34,592 nt of DNA. Origin: Acidobacteriota bacterium. Its GTDB lineage: Bacteria > Acidobacteriota > Terriglobia > Acidiferrales > UBA7541. Below, piece after piece: positions 23,308 to 32,357 of the stretch (position 1 is its first letter; each line of letters begins with the position of its first letter). Under the pieces are notes generated by a model. That model had not been told where the DNA came from. It was given only the letters and a program-made list of their open reading frames with translations, and searched no databases. The position numbers and the translations under genes are program-made. Location of the stretch: assembly GCA_003223215.1 (NCBI GenBank), contig QHYH01000205.1, positions 3,436-38,027 of the forward strand, in the 5' to 3' direction.

Positions 23308-25551
23308 ATGCGCCGAGTCGCCGTCATCGCGATACCGCTAGCCGGCACAGCCGTCTTCGCTGCGCCTCCAGAACCGTGCTCGCTCGCCTCGACAGTCACA
23401 GATGCTAAAGTTACGATCGCCATTCCGGACGGCCAGACACTTTTTCGAGAGGGCGAGATCATTCCGCTGGCGCTGTCGTTTACTTCCACAGCGGACAAAC
23501 GCTACTGGGCCGACAACCGCAATTATGACCGCAGCGGTCGGCTGACCATCGAGACCTACTGCGTCGAACCCGCGGCGCGGGATCCGCTCGCCGATTATTT
23601 CCGCGCTGGCGCCTTTATGGGAGGCGGATTAGGCAACACGCAACAGCTTTCCGAAAAACCATTCACCGCGACCGCCGAGTTGAATGAGTGGAGACAACCT
23701 GGGCCGGGACACTATCGGCTGTACGTCGTGAGCTATCGCGTGTGGCGTCCACCGGACCCGGGCGAAGCGACTCCGTACGGCCACGTGTCGCTAACTCTGC
23801 GCTCGAACACGATTGAGTTCGAAATAATCAAAGGGGGTGCCGATTGGGGCGACAAGCAATTGCAGGACGCCACCGCGGCCTACCAGAACGCGGCTGATGA
23901 CGAGCAGCGAAAAGCAGCGCGCAAACTGCGGTTTCTGAACACGAAGCCATCGGTGGAAACACTCGCAAAACTGTTCTGGGGTTTGAACGACCAACCTGGA
24001 GGGTGGGACCTGATGTTCGGGCTTTTCGGCTCGCCTTACCGTGCGGAGGCGATTGCGGCCATGCAGCGCGAAATCAACAATCCCGTCCATACGATCACGC
24101 AAGATTTTCTGCGTGCGCTCACGAAGTTGCAAATCAACGCCGATATCTCATGGGACCCGCCAGCGTATGATTCCGCGCATCCGGAAGTTTCGCAGGAGTA
24201 TTGGCACAAAAGGCAGACGCATGAACGCGAGCTGATGCAGGCGGCGATCGCGCCAACCGTAGCGGCTCTCCCGCAGAAAACGGGCCGCGCTCACGCCCTG
24301 ACAGTGCAGGCACTCGCCGAGTCCTCTGATCTGCTCGATGCCTCGACCGCATCGCAAATTCGCAAAGAGCTGATCGCTGCGTGGGGAGACCTGCCGGAAA
24401 AGACGAAGCAGGAGTTGATCCAGTATCGTTGGCCGCTCATTGCTGGGCCGGACATGTTGCCCATCCTTAAAGAATTTGTATCGCGCCCGGCGCCCCCCTT
24501 CCGCACCATGGACGCCATGGCCCGCGATGCCGCGATCCAACATATCTATGAACTCGACGCCGCCAAAGGACGGTCGCTGATTCTTCGCGACTTGCGTGAC
24601 CCCAGGGCCCAGCCCTCCATTTCGCTGGTCAAACTGCTATCCACCGATGAGCTCCGGCCAATCTTTCAGGACGCCGTCGGACGGATCGAGAAAAACGACG
24701 CGCGTGAACTGGACTATCACCTAGTCGAGCTGTTTGGAGACGAGTTGGCACTCGCCGGAATGAAGACCGTGTTCAACGACCACCTCGGTCAATGGGGGTG
24801 CGATCCGCAGACGGCCATGTTGCGCTACTTCCTCAGACTCGAACCGGAATTCGGCGTGAAGGCGGTGGAAGCTTCGCTCGCCGCCAGGAAAGTGACTGGC
24901 TGCTATCACTTCCTGTTGCAGGAATTGGGAGACGCTCTGCCGAAGGTCGAGCCACTAGCGATTAGCGCGCTCAACGACACTGACCTCGAAGTCGCAAACG
25001 ATGCCGCGCTGGCCTTAGGACGTTGGGGCACGGCAAGCGCAGAGACGGCACTGTGGACACGGCTCAAGCGCTTTCATCAGGAATGGCAAGGGCGTGAAGG
25101 CGACTTGCGCGCGACGCCCCCTTACACTGATCCGATTGCGCGCGCGACGGCGCTGGAGAGCACGCTCGTGAACTCCATCGCCACAGGGACAAACTGGATC
25201 TGCGACCCCGAAAAACTCGCGCAACTGAGCGCGCTAGCTTCGCCCCGACAGCAGATACAAGTCGCAACATGGAGTAAGCAATGGGCGCAGGGCCAAGCCT
25301 TGATCCTCCCCAACTGGTATCCCGAGGACCGCTTGAGCTTCGGGGTGCTGCAGTATTCGAATTTGGACGAACAACAGTGCATGGCAAAGCTGTCGCAGAT
25401 GCCGCGCGGGATGAAATTGTACTTTCAGATCTGGAAGCCGGGACAGATTTCGCCACCGGTGAGCATGGAAAAGCAGGAAGCAGTGTTTCAGGTGTTGCGC
25501 AGACATGCTGCGCAATTCGGGGTAACAATTGAAGAAAAGAGCGATCTTTAG
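23308..25551 (+). CDS. Large secreted protein, Ig-like domain plus HEAT-like helical repeats
   Basis: 747 residues from ATG 23308, chosen because a signal peptide follows at once (MRRVAVIAIPLAGTAVFAAP). An earlier in-frame start at 23119 would run through repeat copy H. Residues of about 30-175 form a beta-sandwich-like domain (LFREGEIIPLALSFTST, GHYRLYVVSYRVW). Residues of about 180-650 are helical repeats (ALTVQALAESSDLLDA, ISALNDTDLEVANDAALALG), followed by a short C-terminal alpha/beta part. Its N-terminal layout matches the lipoprotein at 5527-6711. It may be a scaffold or binding protein at the cell surface; no enzymatic motif is seen. Confidence 0.75.
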   Translation: MRRVAVIAIPLAGTAVFAAPPEPCSLASTVTDAKVTIAIPDGQTLFREGEIIPLALSFTSTADKRYWADNRNYDRSGRLTIETYCVEPAARDPLADYFRAGAFMGGGLGNTQQLSEKPFTATAELNEWRQPGPGHYRLYVVSYRVWRPPDPGEATPYGHVSLTLRSNTIEFEIIKGGADWGDKQLQDATAAYQNAADDEQRKAARKLRFLNTKPSVETLAKLFWGLNDQPGGWDLMFGLFGSPYRAEAIAAMQREINNPVHTITQDFLRALTKLQINADISWDPPAYDSAHPEVSQEYWHKRQTHERELMQAAIAPTVAALPQKTGRAHALTVQALAESSDLLDASTASQIRKELIAAWGDLPEKTKQELIQYRWPLIAGPDMLPILKEFVSRPAPPFRTMDAMARDAAIQHIYELDAAKGRSLILRDLRDPRAQPSISLVKLLSTDELRPIFQDAVGRIEKNDARELDYHLVELFGDELALAGMKTVFNDHLGQWGCDPQTAMLRYFLRLEPEFGVKAVEASLAARKVTGCYHFLLQELGDALPKVEPLAISALNDTDLEVANDAALALGRWGTASAETALWTRLKRFHQEWQGREGDLRATPPYTDPIARATALESTLVNSIATGTNWICDPEKLAQLSALASPRQQIQVATWSKQWAQGQALILPNWYPEDRLSFGVLQYSNLDEQQCMAKLSQMPRGMKLYFQIWKPGQISPPVSMEKQEAVFQVLRRHAAQFGVTIEEKSDL

Positions 25552-25627
25552 CTTCCGCGGAAAATTGCAGATCAGAAGGACAAGTCCTGATTACAACGTT
25601 CGCGGAGATGTGAACTCACCCTCAAAC

Positions 25628-25670
25628 ACTGGCGGGTCATTTGGACGAGAACGCCACTATGCGTCCGCTG
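25628..25670. repeat. Dispersed repeat, copy E (right half)
   Basis: ACTGGCGGGTCATTTGGACG then AGAACGCCACTATGCGTCCG. Confidence 0.65.
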
Positions 25671-25730
25671 ACACGGGGCTAAGAGTTGTTTTCGCAAGCG
25701 ATGTGGGGAAAGTGGGACTAAAATGTGGCT

Positions 25731-26195
25731 ATGCCGAGTGACGCTGCAAACAAAGCAACGAGGCGGGAGTGGCGCGAACTTGGCTTCTTCTATGACCGTG
25801 ACGACCAGACCAGGGTGTGGAAGCTGACGAGTTCTCGGGCAGGCTTATTGGGTTTTCGAGACGCCCTCCTCTCATACGTGGCTGATCCTCGCAACGCATT
25901 GAAGTCGGAACACGAGCACTACGGCCCGTATTCTTACCTTGAGGTTATGACTTGGCCGGAAGCTGGGTTCGATGCTCACGCGATTCGCGGTCCGCTGGCG
26001 GATCTGACGCGGCTAGCGAAACTCATCGAAGCCAAACTTGCCACAGCGCGTCCTGGCTCGTCTCTGCTAATCAAGGAGGAGTTCGCACCTGATAGTCCGT
26101 ATGGTCTCGTCCTCGATTTGCGGGAAGACGGATTCGATCCCGCAACGGCAGACCCTCTTCTCCCTGCCGAAGACGGCTCTCATCTGGACGTATGA
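25731..26195 (+). CDS. Hypothetical cytoplasmic protein
   Basis: 154 residues from ATG 25731; a GTG two codons earlier is possible. No signal peptide or membrane segment. Landmarks are REWRELGFFYDRDDQTRVWK, FRDALLSYVADPRNALKSEH then EHYGPYSYLEVMTW, and HAIRGPLADLTRLAKLIEAK. I recognise the sequence type from soil bacteria but no function. The size and absence of catalytic motifs would fit an immunity protein, which is only a guess. Confidence 0.75.
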   Translation: MPSDAANKATRREWRELGFFYDRDDQTRVWKLTSSRAGLLGFRDALLSYVADPRNALKSEHEHYGPYSYLEVMTWPEAGFDAHAIRGPLADLTRLAKLIEAKLATARPGSSLLIKEEFAPDSPYGLVLDLREDGFDPATADPLLPAEDGSHLDV

Positions 26196-26239
26196 CGCCG
26201 CTCGCGTATTTGTGGATTTTGACTTTGCCGAGTACCCGA

Positions 26240-26305
26240 CATAACCAGATGGAATCTGTCGCGAAAGGCCACCGGTCAAATAGAAGAGAACGCCACAAAT
26301 CAGGC
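26240..26305. repeat. Dispersed repeat, copy F
   Basis: ATAACCAGATGGAATCTGTC, GCGAAAGGCCACCGGTCAAA, TAGAAGAGAACGCCACAAAT, CAGGC. It separates the convergent genes at 25731-26195 and parE and ends three bases before the parE stop codon. Confidence 0.75.
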
Positions 26306-26307
26306 AA

Positions 26308-26628
26308 TCACTCAGAAAACAAGCTTTCGAGATCACGAGCACCGTGAACTACACGCAGAACGAGAATCTTACGCTCGCTCGACTGATAGAAGATCAAGTG
26401 TTTGGCGAAACCTGCGACCGGCATGCGGCGGGTGCCACGAAGTTCGTCTGCCGTGAAGCTACAGCGTGGCCCAATTCTCGGACGTTGAGCAATCCGCAAC
26501 AGCGTGGCAGTGACCGCCTCTTCCCAACGTTGCGCCAGACTCCGATCTGCTTGAGCTTTGTACCAATCAGACTGCTCCAAAATATCTGCAATCGCTGCAT
26601 CACTGAAAGCAACCCGCAGTTTTTTCAC
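26308..26628 (-). CDS. parE: RelE/ParE-family toxin
   Basis: 106 residues with the ParE/RelE fold signature: VAFSDAAIADILEQSDWYKA, SLAQRWEEAVTATLLRIAQR, RMPVAGFAKHLIFYQSSE and ILVLRVVHGARDLESLF. ParE members poison DNA gyrase; RelE members cleave mRNA. The ParD-like partner favours the ParE branch. GTG start overlapping the antitoxin stop (GTGA). The gene appears intact, in contrast to the PIN toxin nearby. Confidence 0.88.
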   Translation of the reverse strand: MKKLRVAFSDAAIADILEQSDWYKAQADRSLAQRWEEAVTATLLRIAQRPRIGPRCSFTADELRGTRRMPVAGFAKHLIFYQSSERKILVLRVVHGARDLESLFSE

Positions 26629-26876
26629 GCGCGCCGAGCCCGTTCACGTAGCGCCGAGATCAACCCCTTCTTGCGGATCTGGCTGATCGATACTTCAATC
26701 TTCGGTCCCTTTGCAGCGGCGAGCAGCTCTTGTTCGAGATTGGTCATCCGACGCTCTTTGTCTTGGCGAATTAATTCTCGGATGTATTCGCTCGGTGTGC
26801 CCCAATCTCCGGTTGCAACTTGGCCCTCCACGTAGGCCTTAAGGACTTCGGGAAGTGAGATGTTTAGAGAGGTCAT
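26625..26876 (-). CDS. parD: ParD-family antitoxin
   Basis: 83 residues from ATG 26876 (GAAGG eight bases upstream); an ATG at 26882 adds two residues. The ribbon-helix-helix start MTSLNISLPEVLKAYVEGQV then GDWGTPSEYIRELIRQDKER is typical of ParD, and the disordered C-terminal tail should wrap ParE. The operator-like palindrome lies immediately upstream, so the pair is probably autoregulated. Confidence 0.88.
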   Translation of the reverse strand: MTSLNISLPEVLKAYVEGQVATGDWGTPSEYIRELIRQDKERRMTNLEQELLAAAKGPKIEVSISQIRKKGLISALRERARRA

Positions 26877-26883
26877 TGGCATA

Positions 26884-26910
26884 CCTTCATTTTATGTCAT
26901 GTTATGAAGG
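26884..26910. promoter_or_regulatory. Probable ParD operator, 27-bp palindrome
   Basis: CCTTCAT (26884-26890) and ATGAAGG (26904-26910) are perfect inverted arms, with a further inverted pair ATG/CAT around the central base. It abuts the parD start on the minus strand and overlaps the position expected for the promoter or start of transcription, fitting ribbon-helix-helix repressor binding. Confidence 0.7.
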
Positions 26911-27054
26911 GTTCGTCAAGGCCGTGTACAGCCACGCCGCCACTGCAAACACAAGCGAGACAAGAACCCCGACAATCCAGCGTGGTCTCTTGGGAGCTTC
27001 TCCCTAACGAGAGAGGTCTCAGCTCGATTGCGGAATACCGGTCACTCGACCTAA

Positions 27055-27126
27055 GTCCCGGTAAACAGCGTAATCGGAAAAGTAAAGTCCTGGTACGGAA
27101 GATGTCCGGTAACGCGCTTTACAGCA
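27055..27126. repeat. Dispersed repeat, copy L (hairpin form)
   Basis: GTCCCGGTAAACAGCGTAAT then CGGAAAAGTAAAGTCCTGG and TACGGAAGATGTCCGGTAAC, closely parallel to copy K. It lies in the 260-bp spacer between parD and the convergent-side DUF4386 gene end; nothing else is seen there. Confidence 0.65.
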
Positions 27127-27143
27127 CTAAGACTTATCGGGCC

Positions 27144-27857
27144 CTAGGCGGCCGCCAACGATGAGGCTGCGGCACCCAGCGGTTGCGGCTTAGCGCCCTT
27201 GATCAGGAGCCACAGCATGATCGCCAGCTCTCCGAGCATGGCGGGGAAGGCGCTGTTAAAGACCCTCGCCTCGTATTGCGGCCACAATAAGCCCGTGAAG
27301 CTGACGGCCAGATAGGCGAAGCAGTTGATGATCAGCCAGACGCCCAGGACCCGGGGAAGGAAGCGTGACCGGTACACCAGCAGGCCGAAGGGAAAGAGCC
27401 ATAGGCCCCAAAAGATCTCGTTGGCAACGACGCCGCCGTGATGCAGGCGGAGGAACAGCATGGCGAGGGCGTCGCGCTGCGGTTTGTCGAACACGGAGAG
27501 GAAATCGGCGCCACGCACGAGCAGGAGGGCAGCGACGTCGTTCAGCGTGTTGAGGAAGTAGATTGGCGTCACCATCAGACTCCCCAGGATCACCATCAGT
27601 CGAGCGAGGTCCTGGTCCACTCCCTTGAGCAGCCGGTACAGAGCCAGGGTGAGGAAGATAGCCATGGTCCCGGTGAGCAGGTCGCCGACGATTCCCAGAC
27701 GGAAGAGCAACTCGTGCGCGGCGATGTTGTTGGCCGTCGCGGTCGCGTTCCCATGCACGAACAGTTTGCTGGGAATATAGATGAGGCGGAGAGGGGCCGC
27801 TAAGAGGAGCAGGTACAGGAATCCGGCGACTCTCCCTGGGTTGCGGGTTGAGCTCAT
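27144..27857 (-). CDS. DUF4386-family membrane protein
   Basis: 237 residues with about six hydrophobic segments, starting GRVAGFLYLLLLAAPLRLIY, with FRLGIVGDLLTGTMAIFLTL, HHGGVVANEIFWGLWLFPFG and LPRVLGVWLIINCFAYLAVS. This is the recognised layout of DUF4386 proteins, inner-membrane proteins of unknown function common in soil bacteria. AGGGAGGG precedes the ATG. A single-gene unit. Confidence 0.9.
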   Translation of the reverse strand: MSSTRNPGRVAGFLYLLLLAAPLRLIYIPSKLFVHGNATATANNIAAHELLFRLGIVGDLLTGTMAIFLTLALYRLLKGVDQDLARLMVILGSLMVTPIYFLNTLNDVAALLLVRGADFLSVFDKPQRDALAMLFLRLHHGGVVANEIFWGLWLFPFGLLVYRSRFLPRVLGVWLIINCFAYLAVSFTGLLWPQYEARVFNSAFPAMLGELAIMLWLLIKGAKPQPLGAAASSLAAA

Positions 27858-28023
27858 GTTCCCTCCCTGGTTGTAAGGGGCCTAGCGTAAGGGTCTACCA
27901 GAGATACGCCTAAGACTATCAAGAAGTTTCGCCATACGAGCAAACGCGGTTGGCCTGGGCACTCGGCGGGCGGCTTCTGCCTTTCACGCTTCGAGTCACG
28001 ACGATTGCATCTCAACGCCTGAT

Positions 28024-28102
28024 TAACGTGCTAACAGCGTAATCGTAGACTTGAAATCCATCGTGAATGGCTGCCGGTCACATGGACGAGAACTTACCAG
28101 GC
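28024..28102. repeat. Dispersed repeat, copy G (longest)
   Basis: TAACGTGCTAACAGCGTAAT, TTGAAATCCATCGTGAATGG, CTGCCGGTCACATGGACGAG, AACTTACCAGGC. It combines the left arm of the K/L type with the body of the C/D/F type, linking the two subtypes. The rest of 27858-28153 has no gene. Confidence 0.75.
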
Positions 28103-28153
28103 ATTGACAGCACGATGGGCTGGCTGAGCCTGCTACGTTTCTCCCTTGCGAGA

Positions 28154-30056
28154 TTATTGCAACTTTGCGTATTCCGTTTTTGCAGCGATGAGAATGGGGA
28201 TGTCTGGGTCGGCGTCTTTCCACAGCCTCAGAAAATACTGATATGCTGCGCGCGCCTTGGCGGTGTCGCCTTGGAGCGCGTATGCGCGGCCAAGTTGGAG
28301 ATGGGCCAGCGCGCCCAGCGGGACGGCCCACACGATGCCAGGGTGATCAATAATCTTTTGGAATTCCGCGGCGGCAGCGCTGCCGTTCCGCTGTACGAGA
28401 TAGGCCTGCCCGCGTGTGTAGATCGGATTCAGAAACCCGAAAGTGCCCAATTCATAGGGGCTCACGATTCGCAGCAGGTCGATCGCTTTATCAGGGTTAT
28501 GAAGGTCCAACGCAACGTTGGCACGGATCATCGGGAGCCAGTATTTCTGTACGCTAGTGTCAAGAGGAAGCTGCCTGTTCAATTCGTCGGCCAGCTTCTC
28601 TGCTCCCGTGACATCACCTGCCAGCGCGAGGGCTTGCGCCGCCCACATTGGGACAGTACCTTTCGAGGTCAGCCTCAATGCCTCCCGTGCATCCGCCCGG
28701 GCTTGCCGCGCGTCGCCGAAGTATCCTTCGTTCATGGCCGTGGCTACCCAAGTGGTGGCACCCTCCTCCCTAGCACCATTTCGTTCGGCAGCTTCTCCTT
28801 CTTGCCGCGCAAGTCCACGCGACTTGCTCCTCCGTCCTCCGTCCTTGGTATGCCGCAGCGACGACCTCGCAGAACCACAGAGAGGATTCCGCACCGGGTT
28901 TGCCCGCGACACTCGCAACCAGCCGGTCCATCTCACGCTCGTCGCCCCTTAGGAAGGCCAACTGGTAGCGGATCCCAAGCAACTCCTCGCTTTCCAGCTT
29001 GCGCTCTTCTGCCTGCTTGACCACGGCCGCCGCTTCATCCACACGGTTGAGAGAAAAATATGAAAATGAGGCAACGACGTAGTTGTCCTGGTTTTCCGGC
29101 TCCAGGCGTAGTGCTTGGCGTGCCTCCTCCAGCGCCTCTTCATACTTACCGAAGGCTGCGTTGAGCGTTGCCAAATTGTTGTAAGGTACCCAGTCCCGCG
29201 GATAGGTCTGTTGCCATAGCTCGTAGACCTGGGATGCCTTCTCCAGTTCGCCTGTCCCATGGTCGTAATAGTGGGCCACGATATAAAGCCGCTCCCACTC
29301 GGTCACCTTGTCTCGCAGCCCGTAGGCTTTGTGCATGTTCTCGGCTGCCAAAGCATTCTCGTTAAGATTCCAGTGGACCATCGCTACACGGGCGTGGGCC
29401 ATGGCAAAGTGCGGGTCCAGCTCCACTGCACGCTGGAAGAACGGAAGGGAAGCGGTTACACCCTTCTCAAAAAAAGTCTTCATCCCCAGGCTATAGGCCT
29501 TTAGAGCGTCCAGCGACGACGTGGTCGCTAGCTCCACGGGGGCGCCGTACTTCTGAATCGTGGCCAGTGACTCGCCCAGCTTTTTTCGCATCCTGGTTGC
29601 AGATTCACCCAGCGCCCTGAGCACGTGCTCCCGGGTATCCGCTTCCACCTGTTCGCTGGCCAGTTCGTCTCCGGTCTGGCAGTTCAACGCATTTAGCCCG
29701 ATGACGTAGTGCGTGCCCAAGCTCGAAATTGTGCCAATCAAAAACGCCTTGCTGCCCGCTCGCTGGCAGACTTCGCGAGTTACCTCCCGGGTCAGCCGTT
29801 CGTCCTTCGACCGTTTCATCATCTGCAAAACATCGCTTGCCTTCTGGTCGGAGAGGATATTCAGGAAAGGCGACTGCTCAAGTTGCACGCGCAATCCCTG
29901 TTTCAGCGTGTCGTCAAAGGCGGAATCGCCTGTGGTGTTGACGAAATCAGCGAGAACGATGGTGTCTTTCTCTGTGAGGCGCAGTCTTTTCCAGCGAAGA
30001 TAGAAGCTTGCGATGCTTGCTCCAGCAACAAGAAGTACCGCAGCAACAGCGAACAA
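28154..30056 (-). pseudogene. TPR receptor half of a Ser/Thr kinase, kinase domain missing and frameshifted
   Basis: The first part (30056 to about 28820) starts with a transmembrane helix (VAAVLLVAGASIASFYL). It continues as the extracellular region seen in acidobacterial Ser/Thr-kinase receptors: LTEKDTIVLADFVNTTGDSA, LEQSPFLNILSDQK, REVCQRAGSKAFLIGTISSL, then TPR repeats. The second part (about 28830-28154) continues in another frame with ATAMNEGYFGDARQARADAR and more TPRs. The shift falls at the tandem GGACGGAGGACGGAGGAG (about 28830-28847), pointing to replication slippage. Just upstream of the membrane helix the frame meets a TGA, and no kinase domain is found, so the gene is also 5'-deleted. 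Confidence 0.82.
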
Positions 30057-30090
30057 GATTTTCCGGCAGACTTGTCAAGCATCAAATCGC

Positions 30091-30129
30091 GTAATGAGAG
30101 TACTCACGCTCGAAGAGAACACGAACCGA
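30091..30129. repeat. Segment shared with 34046-34083
   Basis: GTAATGAGAGTACTCACGCT then CGAAGAGAACACGAAC matches GTAATGATAGTACCAAGGCT then CGAAGAGAGCCGAAC. In both places the minus strand continues to TTTGATGC. Possibly a shared regulatory region or remnant. Confidence 0.5.
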
Positions 30130-30263
30130 ACTGATCAACGTGGCCTGAACTGACGGCGCCTCTCGGAATTGCGGGTGGATCACGGGCAAAGGCTGTCGTT
30201 GCGGGTGGGAAACCCCATCGAAATTCCCGTCAATGGTCCAGAAGTTGTCCCGAACGTGTGGAG

Positions 30264-30542
30264 TCAATCAAAAGAGTCCGGAGCTAAGCTTGGAGGAGAA
30301 GGAAATCCTCGCGCGTGACTTGATCGGCGTTCTTGCCGCGCTCGGTGAAACGTCTTCCGAGCGTGGTTGCCTTTTGAGTGGGTCGGGGTTCTTGCAAGCG
30401 AAGCCAGGCGTTCGAGCCACTCGTAGGCATAAGACGCGGTTTCCTGGTCTTGTACCTCGTCGTTCGTTACGCGCGTCTGAACCCGGAACATGCCGTGCAT
30501 CCGATTGCTGCAGCCAAAACGGCCAGGACTCCTTTTCTCATG
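30264..30542 (-). pseudogene. Degenerate secreted-protein gene
   Basis: On the minus strand an ATG at about 30542 reads MRKGVLAVLAAAIGCTACSG then FRRA and stops. An overlapping frame continues as TRVTNDEVQDQETASYAYEW then LERLAS to a stop at 30264. Together they look like an export signal and a mature part separated by an indel. Family unknown. The remainder of 30057-30604 shows no gene. Confidence 0.4.
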
Positions 30543-30604
30543 CTTGTTCACTCCTCTCCCGTCACAACCTTTTCAATGCTGCTGGGCTTCAGTCTGGTCC
30601 GTGA

Positions 30605-31183
30605 TTATTGGAGTGACAGCGGAGGCCCGCCCACTCGCTTCCCTTTGAGGTGGAAATCGACATCGACATGGTCAGCGATTTTAATAAACGGGATACCCTT
30701 GTTCATCCCATAGTCCTTACGGTTGAACACCATTTTTCCTTTGAGCTCGCCCGAGCCAGTGCCTTTTCCGGAAACTGTCAAAGTCAGTTTTTCAGGGTTT
30801 GATACGCCGCGGATGGTGAAGTCGCCATCCACTTCATAGGTTTCGTGGCCGGTCTGGACTATCTTGGTGGATACAAATGTGATTTCCGGATAATTCTTGG
30901 CGTCGAAGAAGTCGTTGCCTTTCAGCTTGCGGTTCTTCATGCCGCTTCCGGTATCTACGCTGTCAGCGTAGATTTTGATCACGAGAGCGCCCGTTATTTC
31001 GTCAGGTGAGAGGAAGGTTAAAGAGGCCTCCCACTTGTCGAATTTTCCCGCAATGGCCACCGACGACTTCACGTGAAACTTAATCGAGCTGTGCACCGGT
31101 GTGACCTCGAATATGGGACCTTGCGCTCGGCTCAGCGGCGAAAACATAGCGAATACTAGGAGACAGAGGATTATAGGTCGCAT
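30605..31183 (-). CDS. YceI-family protein
   Basis: 192 residues from ATG 31183, preceded by AGGAGTG. A signal peptide (MRPIILCLLVFAMFSPLSRA) is followed by the YceI lipocalin-like barrel: FEVTPVHSSIKFHVKSSV, ALVIKIYADSVDTGSGMKNR then KLKGNDFFDAKNYPEITF, DGDFTIRGVSNPEKLTLTV and MNKGIPFIKIADHVDVDFHL. YceI proteins bind polyisoprenoid-type lipids in the periplasm. The gene looks intact and is single. Confidence 0.93.
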   Translation of the reverse strand: MRPIILCLLVFAMFSPLSRAQGPIFEVTPVHSSIKFHVKSSVAIAGKFDKWEASLTFLSPDEITGALVIKIYADSVDTGSGMKNRKLKGNDFFDAKNYPEITFVSTKIVQTGHETYEVDGDFTIRGVSNPEKLTLTVSGKGTGSGELKGKMVFNRKDYGMNKGIPFIKIADHVDVDFHLKGKRVGGPPLSLQ

Positions 31184-31424
31184 GCGCACTCCTGTGAGCA
31201 ATTTCGATTTTGGCAGGTACCGAGGACAGTAGGTACAAATATAAGAATTCACCGACGCGCTGCCAAGCCCGTAACACCACGATTCTGCTGAAAACCCTCT
31301 TGGAGGGGACCTGGTAATTTTGACAGTGGGATCTTGCGCCGCCTGGCTTCAGTATTCCAGCCGAATGCGGATGCCACTTAAGCGCATGGACGTTCGAGTC
31401 CCAAAACTGAAAGGAGTGACAGCT

Positions 31425-32357
31425 ATGCAGCGAGTGATTGGAGTGAGGCTCGTGGGGGTGCTCTTGCCAGCATTGATGTTCGCCATCGGTACCCGCGGCG
31501 ACGAGGTCAAGGGAATGATCATGGCCCGTTCGGGAGATACGATGATCGTGACCGGCTCGGGTGGGAGAACGACGGTGGTTCTGAACACGAACACAAGAGT
31601 CAAGGACGACAAGGGGCTTTTCGGCCTCGACAAGCAGGAGATGGCCGACACGATTTTGATTCCGGGGCTGAAGGTGAAAGTGGAAGGATCGTCCGATAGC
31701 GAGGGCAAGTTTGTGGCCGAGACGATAACTGTTGACGGGGACGACCTAGAAACGTCTGCGATGATCGAGGCGGGCTTGCATCCTACCGCGGAGCAGGTCG
31801 CTGCCAACGTTGTAGCCATCGAAGGCAACAAAAAAGGCATCGCGGCCAATCAGCAGAACATCGCGGCGAATCAACAGGCGATTGCGGGCAACAAGGAGGC
31901 TATCGCTTCCCACTCTCACCAGATCCAAAAGAACATTAATGACATCCAGGAGAACACTGATCGCTTCAACCGGCTCGACGACTACGATGTGAAGGCTGAG
32001 GCAACCGTAAAATTCAAAGTGAGCAGCTCCACGATCTCGAATGAGGACAAGGAGGAGCTGAAAAAGTTGGCGGAAACGGCCACCGGCCTTAACGGGTACA
32101 TCGTTGAGGTGAAGGGCTTCGCCGACTCGACAGGCAGAGCGGCCATGAATGAGAAATTGAGTGAAGATCGCGCCAAGGCCGTAGTCGGCTATTTGATGAG
32201 GGAGTGCACCGTGCCGGTGTGGCGTATCGTGGCACCGGGCGCAATGGGCGAATTCCAGCCGGCGGCCACGAACGAGAATGCTGCTGGGCGGGGCGAGAAC
32301 CGTCGGGTTGAGGTCAAGGTCCTCATCAATAAGGGAATCGCAAGCAGCCAAAGATAG
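31425..32357 (+). CDS. DUF5666-like / OmpA-family protein
   Basis: 310 residues from ATG 31425, with AAGGAGTG upstream. A signal peptide (VIGVRLVGVLLPALMFAIGT) is followed by a small beta domain of DUF5666 type (EVKGMIMARSGDTMIVTGSG, KVKVEGSSDSEGKFVAETIT). Next comes a coiled-coil repeat (AANQQNIAANQQAIAGNKEA), then a peptidoglycan-binding OmpA-C domain (YIVEVKGFADSTGRAAMNEK, LSEDRAKAVVGYLM, GRGENRRVEVKVL). It should link the outer membrane or periplasm to the cell wall. A stem-loop follows at 32417. Confidence 0.9.
   Translation: MQRVIGVRLVGVLLPALMFAIGTRGDEVKGMIMARSGDTMIVTGSGGRTTVVLNTNTRVKDDKGLFGLDKQEMADTILIPGLKVKVEGSSDSEGKFVAETITVDGDDLETSAMIEAGLHPTAEQVAANVVAIEGNKKGIAANQQNIAANQQAIAGNKEAIASHSHQIQKNINDIQENTDRFNRLDDYDVKAEATVKFKVSSSTISNEDKEELKKLAETATGLNGYIVEVKGFADSTGRAAMNEKLSEDRAKAVVGYLMRECTVPVWRIVAPGAMGEFQPAATNENAAGRGENRRVEVKVLINKGIASSQR

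Noticed and set aside
13800-28102. Dispersed repeats as a CRISPR array
   Set aside because: Copies are kilobases apart, in both forms and unequal in length, with genes between them and no cas genes.
28067-29020. Long plus-strand reading opposite the TPR pseudogene
   Set aside because: Shadow of the TPR sequence; it starts inside repeat copy G and lacks protein features.
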